From: Negativicutes bacterium
GTDB taxonomy: Bacteria; Bacillota_C; Negativicutes; Sporomusales_B; JARLHX01
Direction: 5' to 3'
Assembly: GCA_031292035.1 (NCBI GenBank)
Contig: JARLHX010000033.1
Coordinates: 1 to 31,483, forward strand
Length of the DNA stretch: 31,483 nt
The position numbers and the translations under genes were made by a program. Of this stretch, positions 1 through 7,237 are shown one piece after another. Under the pieces are notes generated by a model, which worked only from the letters and a program-made list of their open reading frames with translations, did no database searches and was not told the origin of the DNA. How positions within the stretch are numbered: the first letter of the stretch is position 1; every line of letters starts with the position of its first letter.

Positions 1-1161
1 CACCCCTTTGGCCAGCGGCACGGCAAAGATGTTGTCCTTGTGCAGCAAATCGCAAACGGCGTCAGTATTCTTCGCCGGTACAGACAGGAAGAAGCCGGCG
101 ATAAAGGGCAGCATCTTGAGGTTTACGGCCCGGTCCTCGGCGGTAAAGGCCGCGGCCCGCTGCTGGATCAGCTTGTAGTACTTATCCCGTTCCTGCAGCA
201 GCTCGGCGTAAAGATTCTTGTCCTTGGCCATGTTGGCCAGCAGCCGCTGGGCGCCGCGGTTGATGTTGGACCAGGTGGCCCGGTTGAGATACTGGTTGAT
301 ATCGACGAACTCGGTGATTACGTCCTTGTTGGAGGACACGCCGATCATCGCGCCTGTGCGCTGGCCGTACACGGTATAGGCTTTGGACATCGAATAGCCG
401 ACAACAACAAGAAGATTCTCCGGCAGGCCGCCGAATTTACCCAGGAAAGCCCGGCTGGCGTTTTTCTCGCCGGCGTAGTCGATATAGGCGATATCGACAA
501 AAAGGGTAATCTTCTTATCCGGATTCTTGGCACTAGCCTTCAGCACCGTCAGCACCTGGTCCCATTCGTCGCCGGAGAGACTGTAACCTGTGGGGTTGTG
601 GGCCGGAGTATTGAGCAGGATTACCAGACTGCTTTGTTTGGCCAGCAGTTCGTTTACCTTGGCTTCGAAGGATTTAACGTTGAATTTATTGGCTTCATCA
701 AAATAGGTATAGGTCTCCAGTTTGCGCAACAAAGCTTCAGAAAGCACCCGGTAGGGACCCCAGAACCAGTCGGAGGTCAGCACCGTGTCACCGAACTCGG
801 AATAGTTATAGATAGTATGATGAATGGCTCCCGAGCCACCGGACGTGGCGACAGCCTTGATATAAGCATTGGGTTTGTTGTCAGCGAAAGCTTCCTCGAC
901 AACCGCTTCCAGATAATCAGGCAGTCCCTCGATAGGGGCATAGGCGCAGACTTCGGTCATCGGCAGAGCGCGAAACGCTTTCTCCACCGTCGAAAGGCAC
1001 ACCAGTGCTTCGTTTTCATCCAATAACACACCGATCGTGGCGTCGACGACATTTTCCTTGCCGAGCTTCGCTTTGGCCGCGTTGGCGGCGGAAGCGGCGC
1101 CGAAGATCTTGTCGGTGGCGAACTTGCCACGGGAATGAGTTGCTGCCATACTGTAGGACAT
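1..1161 (-). CDS. Class I PLP-dependent aminotransferase (aspartate/aromatic type), C-terminus cut by window edge
   Basis: This open frame of 387 codons runs off the left edge without a stop, so the C-terminus is missing. The product transfers an amino group between an amino acid (probably aspartate or an aromatic one) and a 2-oxo acid using pyridoxal phosphate in the cytoplasm. Visible class I features are NTPAHNPTG near the middle, an FVDIAYIDYAG strand carrying the cofactor-binding Asp/Tyr, and SMSKAYTVYGQRTG with the Schiff-base lysine and the Arg of the phosphate site. The start is ATG at 1161, preceded at good spacing by AAGGAGG (1169-1175). asnS lies upstream on the same strand with a 157-base gap, so co-transcription is possible but not shown. 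The family is clear; the exact substrate cannot be read from the sequence. Confidence 0.9.
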   Translation of the reverse strand, partial: MSYSMAATHSRGKFATDKIFGAASAANAAKAKLGKENVVDATIGVLLDENEALVCLSTVEKAFRALPMTEVCAYAPIEGLPDYLEAVVEEAFADNKPNAYIKAVATSGGSGAIHHTIYNYSEFGDTVLTSDWFWGPYRVLSEALLRKLETYTYFDEANKFNVKSFEAKVNELLAKQSSLVILLNTPAHNPTGYSLSGDEWDQVLTVLKASAKNPDKKITLFVDIAYIDYAGEKNASRAFLGKFGGLPENLLVVVGYSMSKAYTVYGQRTGAMIGVSSNKDVITEFVDINQYLNRATWSNINRGAQRLLANMAKDKNLYAELLQERDKYYKLIQQRAAAFTAEDRAVNLKMLPFIAGFFLSVPAKNTDAVCDLLHKDNIFAVPLAKGV

Positions 1162-1318
1162 ATTGGTTCCTCCTTAATTCTTGATGCCGGTAATATAAAG
1201 ATAGCTTACCATAATTTTGGCATAATTGGCCATATTTCCTGCCAAAGAGCTTCTTGTATACAGGAATTCATGCCGGCCAGCCCTTGGACACCGGGGTAAA
1301 ACAGTCCGGTTTATGCGA

Positions 1319-2611
1319 TTACGGATACATTTTATGCAGCATCCGCGGGAAAGGAATCGTTTCGCGGATGTGCTCCAGACCGCACAGCCAGGCGACGGTG
1401 CGCTCGATGCCCAGGCCAAAGCCGGAATGGGGCACGCTGCCGTAACGGCGAAGATCAAGATACCATTCAAAGGCTTCCTGCGGCAGCTTGTGTTCGGCGA
1501 TGCGCTGCTCCAGCAGCGTCAGATCGTCCATCCGCTGACCGCCGCCGATGATTTCGCCGTAGCCTTCCGGTGCCAACAAGTCCGCTCCCAGCACCACCTT
1601 CGGGTCGTTCGGATCGGGTTTCATATAAAAAGCCTTGATTTCGGTCGGATAGCGATGAACAAACACCGGGGCGTCAAACTTGCTGGAAATGATGGTTTCG
1701 TGCGGGGCGCCGAAATCGCCGCCCCAGGTAAAGTCTTCCCCGGCCTCTTTCAGGATTTCCACCGCCTCGGTGTAGCTTATGCGCGGGAAAGGCAGGGTAA
1801 TCCGCTGCAGGCGGGCCACGTCGCGTTCCAGGGTTTTCAGTTCCTGGCCGCAGCGGGTCAGCACCCTTTGGATGACGGAATACACCATTTCCTCCTGCAG
1901 CTTCATGTTGTCATCAATATCAAAATAAGCCATCTCGGCCTCAATCATCCAAAACTCCATCAGATGGCGCCGGGTCTTGGACTTCTCAGCCCGGAAAGTC
2001 GGCCCGAAGCAGTAGATCCGCCCCAGGGCCATGGCTGTCGCCTCGTTGTAAAGCTGGCCGCTCTGGGACAAAAAGGCTTTTTCGCCATGATAGTCAAGCT
2101 CAAAAAGAGTGGTGGTTCCTTCACAGGCCGCCGGCGTAATTACCGGCGCATCAGCCAAAACAAAATCCTGCTGATAAAAAAAGTCGCGGAAGGCCTGTTC
2201 GATTTCCGAGCGTATCCGAAGAATTGCCGTTTGTCTGGGAGTCCGGATCCATAAATGGCGGCGTTCGGCCAGGAAATCCACACCGTGTTCCTTGTGGGTA
2301 ATGGGATATTCTTCGGCGATGCTCACGATTTCAAGCCCAGTCACCGTCATCTCGAACCCGCCCACCGACCGCGGCTCCTGCCGCACGGTCCCGGTTAGCT
2401 TCAGCGAACTTTCCTGGGTGAGCTTGTTCGCGGCTTCAAACAGTTCTTCGCCTACCTCTTTCTTGACCAGCACCCCCTGCATCAGACCAGTACCGTCCCG
2501 GACAATCAAAAACATAATCTTGCCCGAGGATCGCAAATTATAAAGCCAACCCTGTACCGTAACCTGCGTTTCAACATGCCTGGAAAGATTCTTGATTAAA
2601 GCCGTCGTCAC
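1319..2611 (-). CDS. asnS: Asparaginyl-tRNA synthetase
   Basis: The product charges tRNA-Asn with asparagine. About 430 residues match the usual AsnS length. An N-terminal OB-fold anticodon-binding domain (roughly residues 10-100, with [13 protein letters not shown]) precedes a class II catalytic core. Motif 2 shows [20 protein letters not shown], in which the SKTRRHL segment favours AsnS over AspRS; motif 3 is [15 protein letters not shown] near the C-terminus. The longest frame begins at a GTG at 2620, but the purine-rich AAGAGGTGG lies over that codon and is well spaced for the GTG at 2611, so I chose 2611. A separate asnB (18291) means this organism can make both asparagine and Asn-tRNA directly. 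No T-box leader is visible upstream. Confidence 0.95.
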   Translation of the reverse strand: MTTALIKNLSRHVETQVTVQGWLYNLRSSGKIMFLIVRDGTGLMQGVLVKKEVGEELFEAANKLTQESSLKLTGTVRQEPRSVGGFEMTVTGLEIVSIAEEYPITHKEHGVDFLAERRHLWIRTPRQTAILRIRSEIEQAFRDFFYQQDFVLADAPVITPAACEGTTTLFELDYHGEKAFLSQSGQLYNEATAMALGRIYCFGPTFRAEKSKTRRHLMEFWMIEAEMAYFDIDDNMKLQEEMVYSVIQRVLTRCGQELKTLERDVARLQRITLPFPRISYTEAVEILKEAGEDFTWGGDFGAPHETIISSKFDAPVFVHRYPTEIKAFYMKPDPNDPKVVLGADLLAPEGYGEIIGGGQRMDDLTLLEQRIAEHKLPQEAFEWYLDLRRYGSVPHSGFGLGIERTVAWLCGLEHIRETIPFPRMLHKMYP

Positions 2612-2689
2612 TGCCGCCACCTCTTTCCCCGAATTCAGTATCCATTAGTTTAACCATGTTGCTTTTTTCTATCGAATGCCAACATCTTT

Positions 2690-3163
2690 TCAGTCGGCCC
2701 CAGGCGGATCGATGTTGCGTTTGCCGCTGATCTTTTCAATACTGACCTCCACCACACTGCAGCCAGCCGCCCCTGCGGCCTCCACCGGCTCATACGGCCG
2801 GCCGGCAGCGAACCGGGCCGAAATCTCGCTTAGAATACGAACCTTTTCCTCGACCGACTCAAGCAGGCGGGCCCTGCCGAAAACCAGCACCGAGGTATAG
2901 CGGGTGCTGCACTCGCAAGTCTTGGCGGCAAATACGCTTTTATCGGTATGACTGACCTCGAAACACACCCTGCTGTCGGCGGCGATATTATCCATTTTGT
3001 GGCCCTTCACCGCACAGTGAAAATATATCTTGTCCTGGTGGACTATGTAATTCAGCGGCGTGATATAAGGCTGGCCGTCCGGATCGACCGTGGCCAGCCG
3101 CCCCTCGATCCTGGCCGCAAGATATTCCCTGGCCTCGGCGTCAGTCAACCACTTTTTCGGCAT
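2690..3163 (-). CDS. Pyridoxamine 5'-phosphate oxidase-like flavin-binding protein (NimA-like)
   Basis: A 157-residue protein of the split-barrel FMN-binding family. The N-terminal pattern RLATVDPDGQPYITPLNYI followed by KIYFHCAVKGHKMDNI is typical of NimA-type members of the PNPOx-like superfamily, and VCFEVSHTD continues the barrel. These proteins bind FMN or related cofactors and often reduce small molecules; the substrate here is unknown. The frame extends upstream to 3238, but the ATG at 3163 has GGAGG five bases before it, while the upstream ATG (3175) overlaps that Shine-Dalgarno sequence, so 3163 is the likely start. The gene stands alone between asnS and the spore protein gene. Confidence 0.85.
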   Translation of the reverse strand: MPKKWLTDAEAREYLAARIEGRLATVDPDGQPYITPLNYIVHQDKIYFHCAVKGHKMDNIAADSRVCFEVSHTDKSVFAAKTCECSTRYTSVLVFGRARLLESVEEKVRILSEISARFAAGRPYEPVEAAGAAGCSVVEVSIEKISGKRNIDPPGAD

Positions 3164-3261
3164 AACATCCTCCATTGTTTTCGTTTTACTCTTTTTCATT
3201 CTCGGAGCTGGGTGGTTTTTCCTCTGTCGCCGCCTCAAAATACGGTACCTGCCGCGAAAAT

Positions 3262-3303
3262 ATTGCGGACATCCGCGCCTTTCAGGCCGGGGATGTCCGC
3301 AAT
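3262..3303. terminator. Large inverted repeat between SASP and flavoprotein genes
   Basis: Perfect 13-base arms (3262-3274 and 3291-3303) enclose a 16-base loop that itself contains a short hairpin. It lies downstream of the SASP stop and upstream of the flavoprotein gene, both on the minus strand. The T-tract is weak, so it may be a back-up terminator or an mRNA-stabilising hairpin. Confidence 0.5.
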
Positions 3304-3308
3304 CGGCA

Positions 3309-3336
3309 AAAGGGAAAGCAGGCCGGTTGGCCTGCT
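3309..3336 (-). terminator. Intrinsic terminator of the SASP gene
   Basis: Arms AGCAGGCC and GGCCTGCT (3317-3336) with a four-base loop lie directly after the SASP stop codon. On the minus strand they are followed by an interrupted T-rich stretch (TTTCCCTTTT). Confidence 0.65.
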
Positions 3337-3343
3337 GGCGGGA

Positions 3344-3604
3344 CTACTTGTTGAGGTTGTTTTTCTGGGTCAGCGTCTGGCCGCTTTGTTGACCTTGCTG
3401 TTGCTGTCCGCCGAACTGCTGCTCCTGGGCCTGAATCATTTTCTTCACCATCTGGCCGCCCACCCGGCCGTTGTCGGCTGAAGTCAGAGCGCCTTTGTAG
3501 GTGTTTTGATAGTTGGTCAAACCGATTTCAGCTGCGGTTTCGTTTTTCAGCCGGTCAAGCGCTTTTTGAGCAGCGGGGTTCACAGGCTTGTTGCTTCTTG
3601 ACAT
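3344..3604 (-). CDS. Alpha/beta-type small acid-soluble spore protein
   Basis: An 86-residue protein that coats and protects DNA in the dormant endospore and is degraded by the GPR protease at germination. Two family signatures are present: KNETAAEIGLTNY (the GPR cleavage region, about residues 20-32) and NGRVGGQMVKKMI (about residues 45-57), the second DNA-binding helix. The C-terminal tail (about residues 60-86) is unusually glutamine-rich and low complexity compared with classical SASPs of about 60-70 residues. GGGAGG stands ten bases before the ATG. Expression is expected only in the forespore; I could not confirm a sigma-G promoter by eye. This gene is the main evidence that the organism sporulates. 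Confidence 0.92.
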   Translation of the reverse strand: MSRSNKPVNPAAQKALDRLKNETAAEIGLTNYQNTYKGALTSADNGRVGGQMVKKMIQAQEQQFGGQQQQGQQSGQTLTQKNNLNK

Positions 3605-3692
3605 TTAAGCAAAACCTCCCGTTGATAAATATTTGGGTACCCATTAATAGAATGGCTTAAAAAGATAAGGCCATACATTGAAGAAAATGGGC

Positions 3693-3720
3693 AAAAAAAA
3701 GCGGCCCGCTAGGGGCCACT
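3693..3720 (-). terminator. Intrinsic terminator of lysC
   Basis: Arms AGCGGCCC and GGGCCACT (one G-U pair) with a five-base loop. On the minus strand they are followed by eight consecutive T (3693-3700 read as A on the plus strand). It lies about 60 bases past the lysC stop. Confidence 0.85.
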
Positions 3721-3777
3721 CCATTCAGTACTGCTCTGCTCTGTCCGCCCAACACCGCCGGTTGCCAAAACCGGCTG

Positions 3778-5010
3778 CTACTTATCAGGCTCGTCCTTGA
3801 AAAAGCGGGCATGAATCGCGTTGACGGCGTCCTTCACCCTGTCACCCCTGATCAGACACGAAATACTGATCTCGGAAGTGCTGATTACCTCGATATTGAT
3901 CCCGGCGTCGGCCAAAGCCCCAAACATGCTGGCAGCTATACCCGGGCTGCCGTACATACCGGCGCCCACCACCGAGACTTTTGCCACATTCTCTTCGATA
4001 TCCACGCCAAGAAAACCCAGTTCCTTGGACACCTGCTCAATGATGGCCCTGGCCTCCGGCAAATCCGGTTTGGCGATGGTAAACACGATATCGTTGATAT
4101 TCTGGTCGGCGTTGCGAATGCTCTGAACGATCATATCCACATCAATGTTGGCTTTAGCCAGCATGGAAAAGATCTTGTAGGCGATCCCCGGCTTATCCGG
4201 CACTCCCAATATCGCCACCTTGGCTACATTAGTGTCATGAGTCACGCCCCGGATGATAAATTCCTGTTCTTCCATCGTATATACCTCCCTGATCATTGTC
4301 CCGGTTTCGTCTTTAAAAGTAGAGCGAACATGGATCGGCACCGCGTAATGTTTTCCCATCTCCACGGCCCGCGGCTGCATAACCACCGCTCCGAGCCTCG
4401 CCATCTCCAGCATTTCGTTGTACGTGACTTCCTGCATCCGCCTGGCTTTCCCCTCAACTCTGGGGTCGGCGGAGTAAATCCCGTCGACATCGGTGTAGAT
4501 CTCGCAGACATCGGCTTTCAAGGCGCCGGCTAGGGCTACCGCCGTTGTATCCGAACCGCCGCGGCCAAGAGTCGTGATATCGCCCTCAGCCGACATCCCC
4601 TGGAAACCGGCCACCACTACAATTTTCCCCTGGTCAAGCTCCCGGAATACCCTGTCGGGACGAATCCCGGTTATTTTTGCCTTGCCGTAAGCGCCGCTTG
4701 TGGCGATGCCGGCCTGAAACCCGGTCAGGGACACGGCGGGATGCCCCAATTTTTCGAAAGACATAGCCAGTAAAGCGATGGAAGCCTGCTCCCCGGTGGA
4801 CAAAAGCATATCCATCTCCCGGCCTATCGTGCTGCTGGCCACCGCTTTGGCCAGGGAAATCAATTCGTCGGTAGTATCTCCCATTGCCGAAACAACCACC
4901 ACAACCCTGTCCTCGTCGCTTTTATCATTTAAAACCCGCCTGGCGACCGCCAGCATTTTCTCCGGTGTAGCCACCGAACTGCCGCCAAACTTTTTCACAA
5001 CTAACGCCAT
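3778..5010 (-). CDS. lysC: Aspartokinase (aspartate kinase)
   Basis: It phosphorylates aspartate to 4-phospho-aspartate, the first step toward lysine, threonine, methionine and, in spore formers, dipicolinate. The 410 residues start with VVKKFGGSSVA (nucleotide/aspartate site), followed by the kinase fold with GRGGSDTTAVALA and YTDVDGIYSADPR, then two ACT domains (about residues 265-335 and 345-405) that bind feedback amino acids. Length and order match the Bacillus LysC type. The frame extends to 5148, but the ATG at 5010 has GAGGAGGAT just upstream and begins the conserved kinase motif, so it is the start. A second in-frame start is likely at codon 246 (separate entry). A terminator upstream and one downstream make it a single-gene unit. 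Confidence 0.95.
   Translation of the reverse strand: MALVVKKFGGSSVATPEKMLAVARRVLNDKSDEDRVVVVVSAMGDTTDELISLAKAVASSTIGREMDMLLSTGEQASIALLAMSFEKLGHPAVSLTGFQAGIATSGAYGKAKITGIRPDRVFRELDQGKIVVVAGFQGMSAEGDITTLGRGGSDTTAVALAGALKADVCEIYTDVDGIYSADPRVEGKARRMQEVTYNEMLEMARLGAVVMQPRAVEMGKHYAVPIHVRSTFKDETGTMIREVYTMEEQEFIIRGVTHDTNVAKVAILGVPDKPGIAYKIFSMLAKANIDVDMIVQSIRNADQNINDIVFTIAKPDLPEARAIIEQVSKELGFLGVDIEENVAKVSVVGAGMYGSPGIAASMFGALADAGINIEVISTSEISISCLIRGDRVKDAVNAIHARFFKDEPDK
4273..4289 (-). promoter_or_regulatory. Internal ribosome binding site and ATG inside lysC (probable regulatory subunit start)
   Basis: GGGAGG (4284-4289, minus strand) stands eight bases before an in-frame ATG (4273-4275), which is codon 246 of lysC. 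Translation from here gives a 165-residue protein made only of the two ACT domains. Bacillus subtilis aspartokinase II is known to make its beta subunit from such an in-frame internal start at nearly the same codon. Confidence 0.7.
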
Positions 5011-5033
5011 TCCTATCCTCCTCTTTGGTGCCT

Positions 5034-5075
5034 TCATTTTTGCAATGAAAATACATATTCTCCATATACGTACAT
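5034..5075 (-). CDS. Possible 13-codon leader peptide upstream of lysC
   Basis: On the minus strand an AGGAGG (5079-5084) stands three bases before an ATG that opens a 13-codon frame (MYVYGEYVFSLQK) ending 23 bases before the lysC ATG. It is Tyr-rich rather than Lys-rich, and the Shine-Dalgarno spacing is short, so a regulatory role is only a suggestion. Confidence 0.25.
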   Translation of the reverse strand: MYVYGEYVFSLQK

Positions 5076-5120
5076 ATTCCTCCTGGTAATGTACATTTTC
5101 TTTTAGCGAAATTGGGCAGT

Positions 5121-5145
5121 AAAAAACCCGGCTTTTCAGCCGGGT
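5121..5145 (-). terminator. Intrinsic terminator of the superoxide reductase gene
   Basis: Perfect 8-base arms ACCCGGCT and AGCCGGGT, a GAAA tetraloop on the minus strand and a run of six T. It lies ten bases after the stop of the superoxide reductase gene, separating it from lysC. Confidence 0.93.
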
Positions 5146-5155
5146 CAATCGGTTA

Positions 5156-5548
5156 CTAGGACACTTTCACGACCTGGAAATTTTCCCACAGGCCATGAAT
5201 GTTGCAATAGGCGGCCGCCACCAGTGTTCCCGACACACTGAGCTTTATGGCGGCGATGGCTGCGGGCTCGGTGTACACGGGGCCTTTGTTCGCCCCATCC
5301 ACCGATTCACCATGGGCCGTAAAGTCGAACCCGGCCACCTCGTAGGCAAATTTTCCGCCCTCGGGTTTAAAATACAGTTTGATCCAGCGGATGTGATGTT
5401 CGGTAGTATTGGGATGAGAAATCTCTTTGCCCACAGCGACCTTTACCGTGATCGATTCTCCGGCTTTAACCGTTTCGGGGGCCTCGATAACCGGCACGTG
5501 TTTCTCGGTCTTCCAGTCGGAACTTTGCACTAACTCGGCGAACTTCAT
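5156..5548 (-). CDS. Superoxide reductase (neelaredoxin type, class II)
   Basis: It reduces superoxide to hydrogen peroxide at a cytoplasmic mononuclear iron centre, the usual defence of anaerobes in place of superoxide dismutase. The 130-residue protein lacks the N-terminal desulforedoxin domain of desulfoferrodoxin. All iron ligands can be read: H17 in EKHVP, H45 and H51 in HPNTTEHH, and C115 and H118 in YCNIHGLW. The conserved Glu-Lys pair precedes the first His. The ATG at 5548 is seven bases after GGGAGG; a TTG two codons upstream is less likely. The gene is monocistronic, closed by the strong terminator at 5121-5145. An AT-rich TATATAAAAT stretch upstream could hold the promoter. Electrons would come from rubredoxin or similar, not encoded nearby. 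Confidence 0.93.
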   Translation of the reverse strand: MKFAELVQSSDWKTEKHVPVIEAPETVKAGESITVKVAVGKEISHPNTTEHHIRWIKLYFKPEGGKFAYEVAGFDFTAHGESVDGANKGPVYTEPAAIAAIKLSVSGTLVAAAYCNIHGLWENFQVVKVS

Positions 5549-5688
5549 GGCCAATCCTCCCTGTAAATGTAAATTTTATATACTATTAATATTAGCCGAT
5601 CTCCCGAAAAAAACCTTTTAATATTTATTTCTTTTTAATAATTTTTAGCAATAACCGGGGTATTTCAACCCCAGCACCCGTTTAGCGC

Positions 5689-5940
5689 CTATTTTTTGAT
5701 CCGGATGACAACCATCGACCGGGCGACAACATAACAAAAAGCGAATACTCCGCCTACTGTGAAGAAAAAAGCCACCGGTTTGACCATCATGATTTCCGAA
5801 CTGGCGATCAGACAGAGCAAAAGCGCCGCCATGTAGGCCAAAAACAGCTCGCGATACTGCGGCCGGCTTGTTCGGGGGGCGATAATCAGCCATACGAGAA
5901 AACCGATGAGAACAATATTGGCGTATTTCCCAAATTCCAT
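5689..5940 (-). CDS. Small membrane protein of unknown function (83 residues)
   Basis: I do not recognise a family. The protein has three hydrophobic stretches (about residues 7-21, 32-46 and 55-75), separated by short charged segments such as PRTSRPQYRE, and ends in RIKK, which suggests three short membrane spans with a cytoplasmic basic tail. GGAGG stands before the ATG at 5940, so translation is credible. A stretch of about 340 bases without a gene precedes it and includes a hairpin followed by ten T on this strand (see the entry at 5941-6282), which could attenuate its transcription. A short GGGGT/ACCCC hairpin near 5656-5671 follows the stop. Confidence 0.7.
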   Translation of the reverse strand: MEFGKYANIVLIGFLVWLIIAPRTSRPQYRELFLAYMAALLLCLIASSEIMMVKPVAFFFTVGGVFAFCYVVARSMVVIRIKK

Positions 5941-6282
5941 ACAGATCCTCCTGCCAAAGGCCTCAGGGCGCCGCCATTTTGAAAAATCGACGATCCTGCG
6001 CGGCCTGTTGATAAGGTCGTTAAGACGAACCTTCGTATTGGATTCGGGATAAAAAAAAAATTCCCTGCCTGCGGGCTCAATCTGTCACCTCACCTGGCGA
6101 AGATTCAGGGATGTCCCCCGCCAGCGGCGTCATCCAGTGCTGTTGAAAAATGCCTCAGCCAGCTTCATTTCAGGGGTTAACCAAAAGTAACATTATGTTT
6201 TAAACCGTCATATGATGTAGCAGGTAGACACCGATACTGTCGGCATCACTCACAAGAAAAAACAAAGGAGGATACTAGGCCT
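5941..6282. other. Gene-free stretch with a possible attenuator hairpin and a run of ten A
   Basis: No gene is supported here. Read on the minus strand, TCCCTG (near 6105-6111) can pair with CAGGGA (near 6061-6067), enclosing smaller GC-rich stems and followed at once by ten T (6051-6060). This has the form of a terminator or attenuator located 110 bases upstream of the small membrane protein gene. CTGGCG and CGCCAG further upstream can also pair. No known riboswitch consensus was recognised. On the plus strand the last 20 bases carry the AAAGGAGG that serves the gene at 6283. Confidence 0.4.
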
Positions 6283-6609
6283 ATGGATATGAAATATCCG
6301 CATTGGTATCAAGACGGCCCCTTCGAGTCCTTCCCCGAAGAGTACATGGCAAAAGACATGTGCTGCGAAGAAGTTCCTTACAAAATGTTTGATTTTCACC
6401 GCGAGAGTCTCAAAGACCGCATCCTATGTCTACTCGGCTGTGAGGTTATTTTTTCAGTTGATGCCAGAATATGCGGCCGGGAAAGTTTTTGCGGCACCCT
6501 GTGCTATGTGGGCTGCGATTTCATCATCGTTAATGTCACCGTTCGCCGCAGATGTCTGTCGATGCATGTTCCTCTGTGCATGCTCCGGTTCATTGCCCCT
6601 TTTAAATAA
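6283..6609 (+). CDS. Cys-rich small protein with a possible Sm-like barrel (108 residues)
   Basis: Not recognised with certainty. The first 40 residues are acidic and aromatic (HWYQDGPFESFPEEYM). The C-terminal part (about residues 43-105) has the rhythm of a small five-stranded barrel: LLGCEVIFSVD, then FCGTLCYVGCDFIIVN, then CLSMHVPLCMLRFI. This resembles the LxGxxVxV / GxLxxVGxDFIxxx / VPLxxIxxI layout of the small spore-associated DUF2642/YuzF-like proteins of Firmicutes; that link is inference. It contains about nine cysteines, high for its size. AAAGGAGG stands 11 bases before ATG 6283 (a second ATG follows at 6289). The next gene is 65 bases downstream on the same strand, so the two may be co-transcribed. 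Confidence 0.65.
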   Translation: MDMKYPHWYQDGPFESFPEEYMAKDMCCEEVPYKMFDFHRESLKDRILCLLGCEVIFSVDARICGRESFCGTLCYVGCDFIIVNVTVRRRCLSMHVPLCMLRFIAPFK

Positions 6610-6674
6610 TGGCAGCTTCACATCCGTTTTCCAGGCGGCATAAGATATAAAAAGTCCCGTAAGGAGGGGTTGCC

Positions 6675-7145
6675 GTGAGGAAAACACGTGACCGCAGATA
6701 TGTTACGCTAGATATCGAGCATATGCGGCGGCTGCATCAGGAAGCGATAGAGCAGCTCGAGCTTTTGCGTACGGCGTTGGAATCAGCTGAACAGGCAAGC
6801 GGAACCATGCGCGACGGCCTGAACGACATTGCGCTGGACCACTGGAATGCTTACATGGACGTCATGCATATGATCGCTATGCATGACGAAACGATGGCCA
6901 ACGTCATGACGAAACATGACATGCAAACCCGGGACAACGATAACGAAGAACAGACCGACAAACAGCTGTTCGGCAACAACCAGCTAACACTGCTGCTGCT
7001 GAGGGCCCTGACCCGCCGCCACCGCCGCTTTTGGGACATATACGGCGGGCGTGGAAATCCGATGAGTGATTATCTCAAAGAATCCATGACCGTAGAAAGA
7101 GAACATATGGCTGAGTTAATGGAAATGATTCAGGATACCCTTTAA
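6675..7145 (+). CDS. His/Met-rich helical protein of unknown function (156 residues)
   Basis: The start is GTG at 6675, seven bases after AAGGAGG. The sequence is predicted to be almost all helix. Residues about 14-45 form an amphipathic segment (HMRRLHQEAIEQLELLRTAL). Residues about 55-85 are remarkable: WNAYMDVMHMIAMHDETMA and MTKHDM alternate Met and His, which could make a metal-binding face as in ferritin-like four-helix bundles. A basic RRHRRFW segment follows near residue 118, and the C-terminus is again Met/Glu-rich. No family is recognised. It is closed by a clear terminator at 7151-7177, and with the gene at 6283 probably forms a two-gene unit. Confidence 0.7.
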   Translation: MRKTRDRRYVTLDIEHMRRLHQEAIEQLELLRTALESAEQASGTMRDGLNDIALDHWNAYMDVMHMIAMHDETMANVMTKHDMQTRDNDNEEQTDKQLFGNNQLTLLLLRALTRRHRRFWDIYGGRGNPMSDYLKESMTVEREHMAELMEMIQDTL

Positions 7146-7150
7146 TACAG

Positions 7151-7177
7151 ACTGCCTGTCACAGGCGGTTTTTTTTT
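7151..7177 (+). terminator. Intrinsic terminator after the His/Met-rich gene
   Basis: Arms ACTGCCTG and CAGGCGGT (one G-U pair) with a three-base loop, followed by nine T. Confidence 0.9.
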
Positions 7178-7237
7178 GCCAGGATTATTTCCTCCCTGCC
7201 GCGAAATACTATCTAATCAAGAAAAGGAAAAACAACC

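Noticed and set aside
40..1026. Long plus-strand frame of 328 codons
   Set aside because: It is antisense to the aminotransferase, which has all family motifs and a ribosome binding site; the plus frame has neither.
1226..2254. Long plus-strand frame opposite asnS
   Set aside because: No family resemblance or ribosome site; it is the shadow of a GC-rich real gene.
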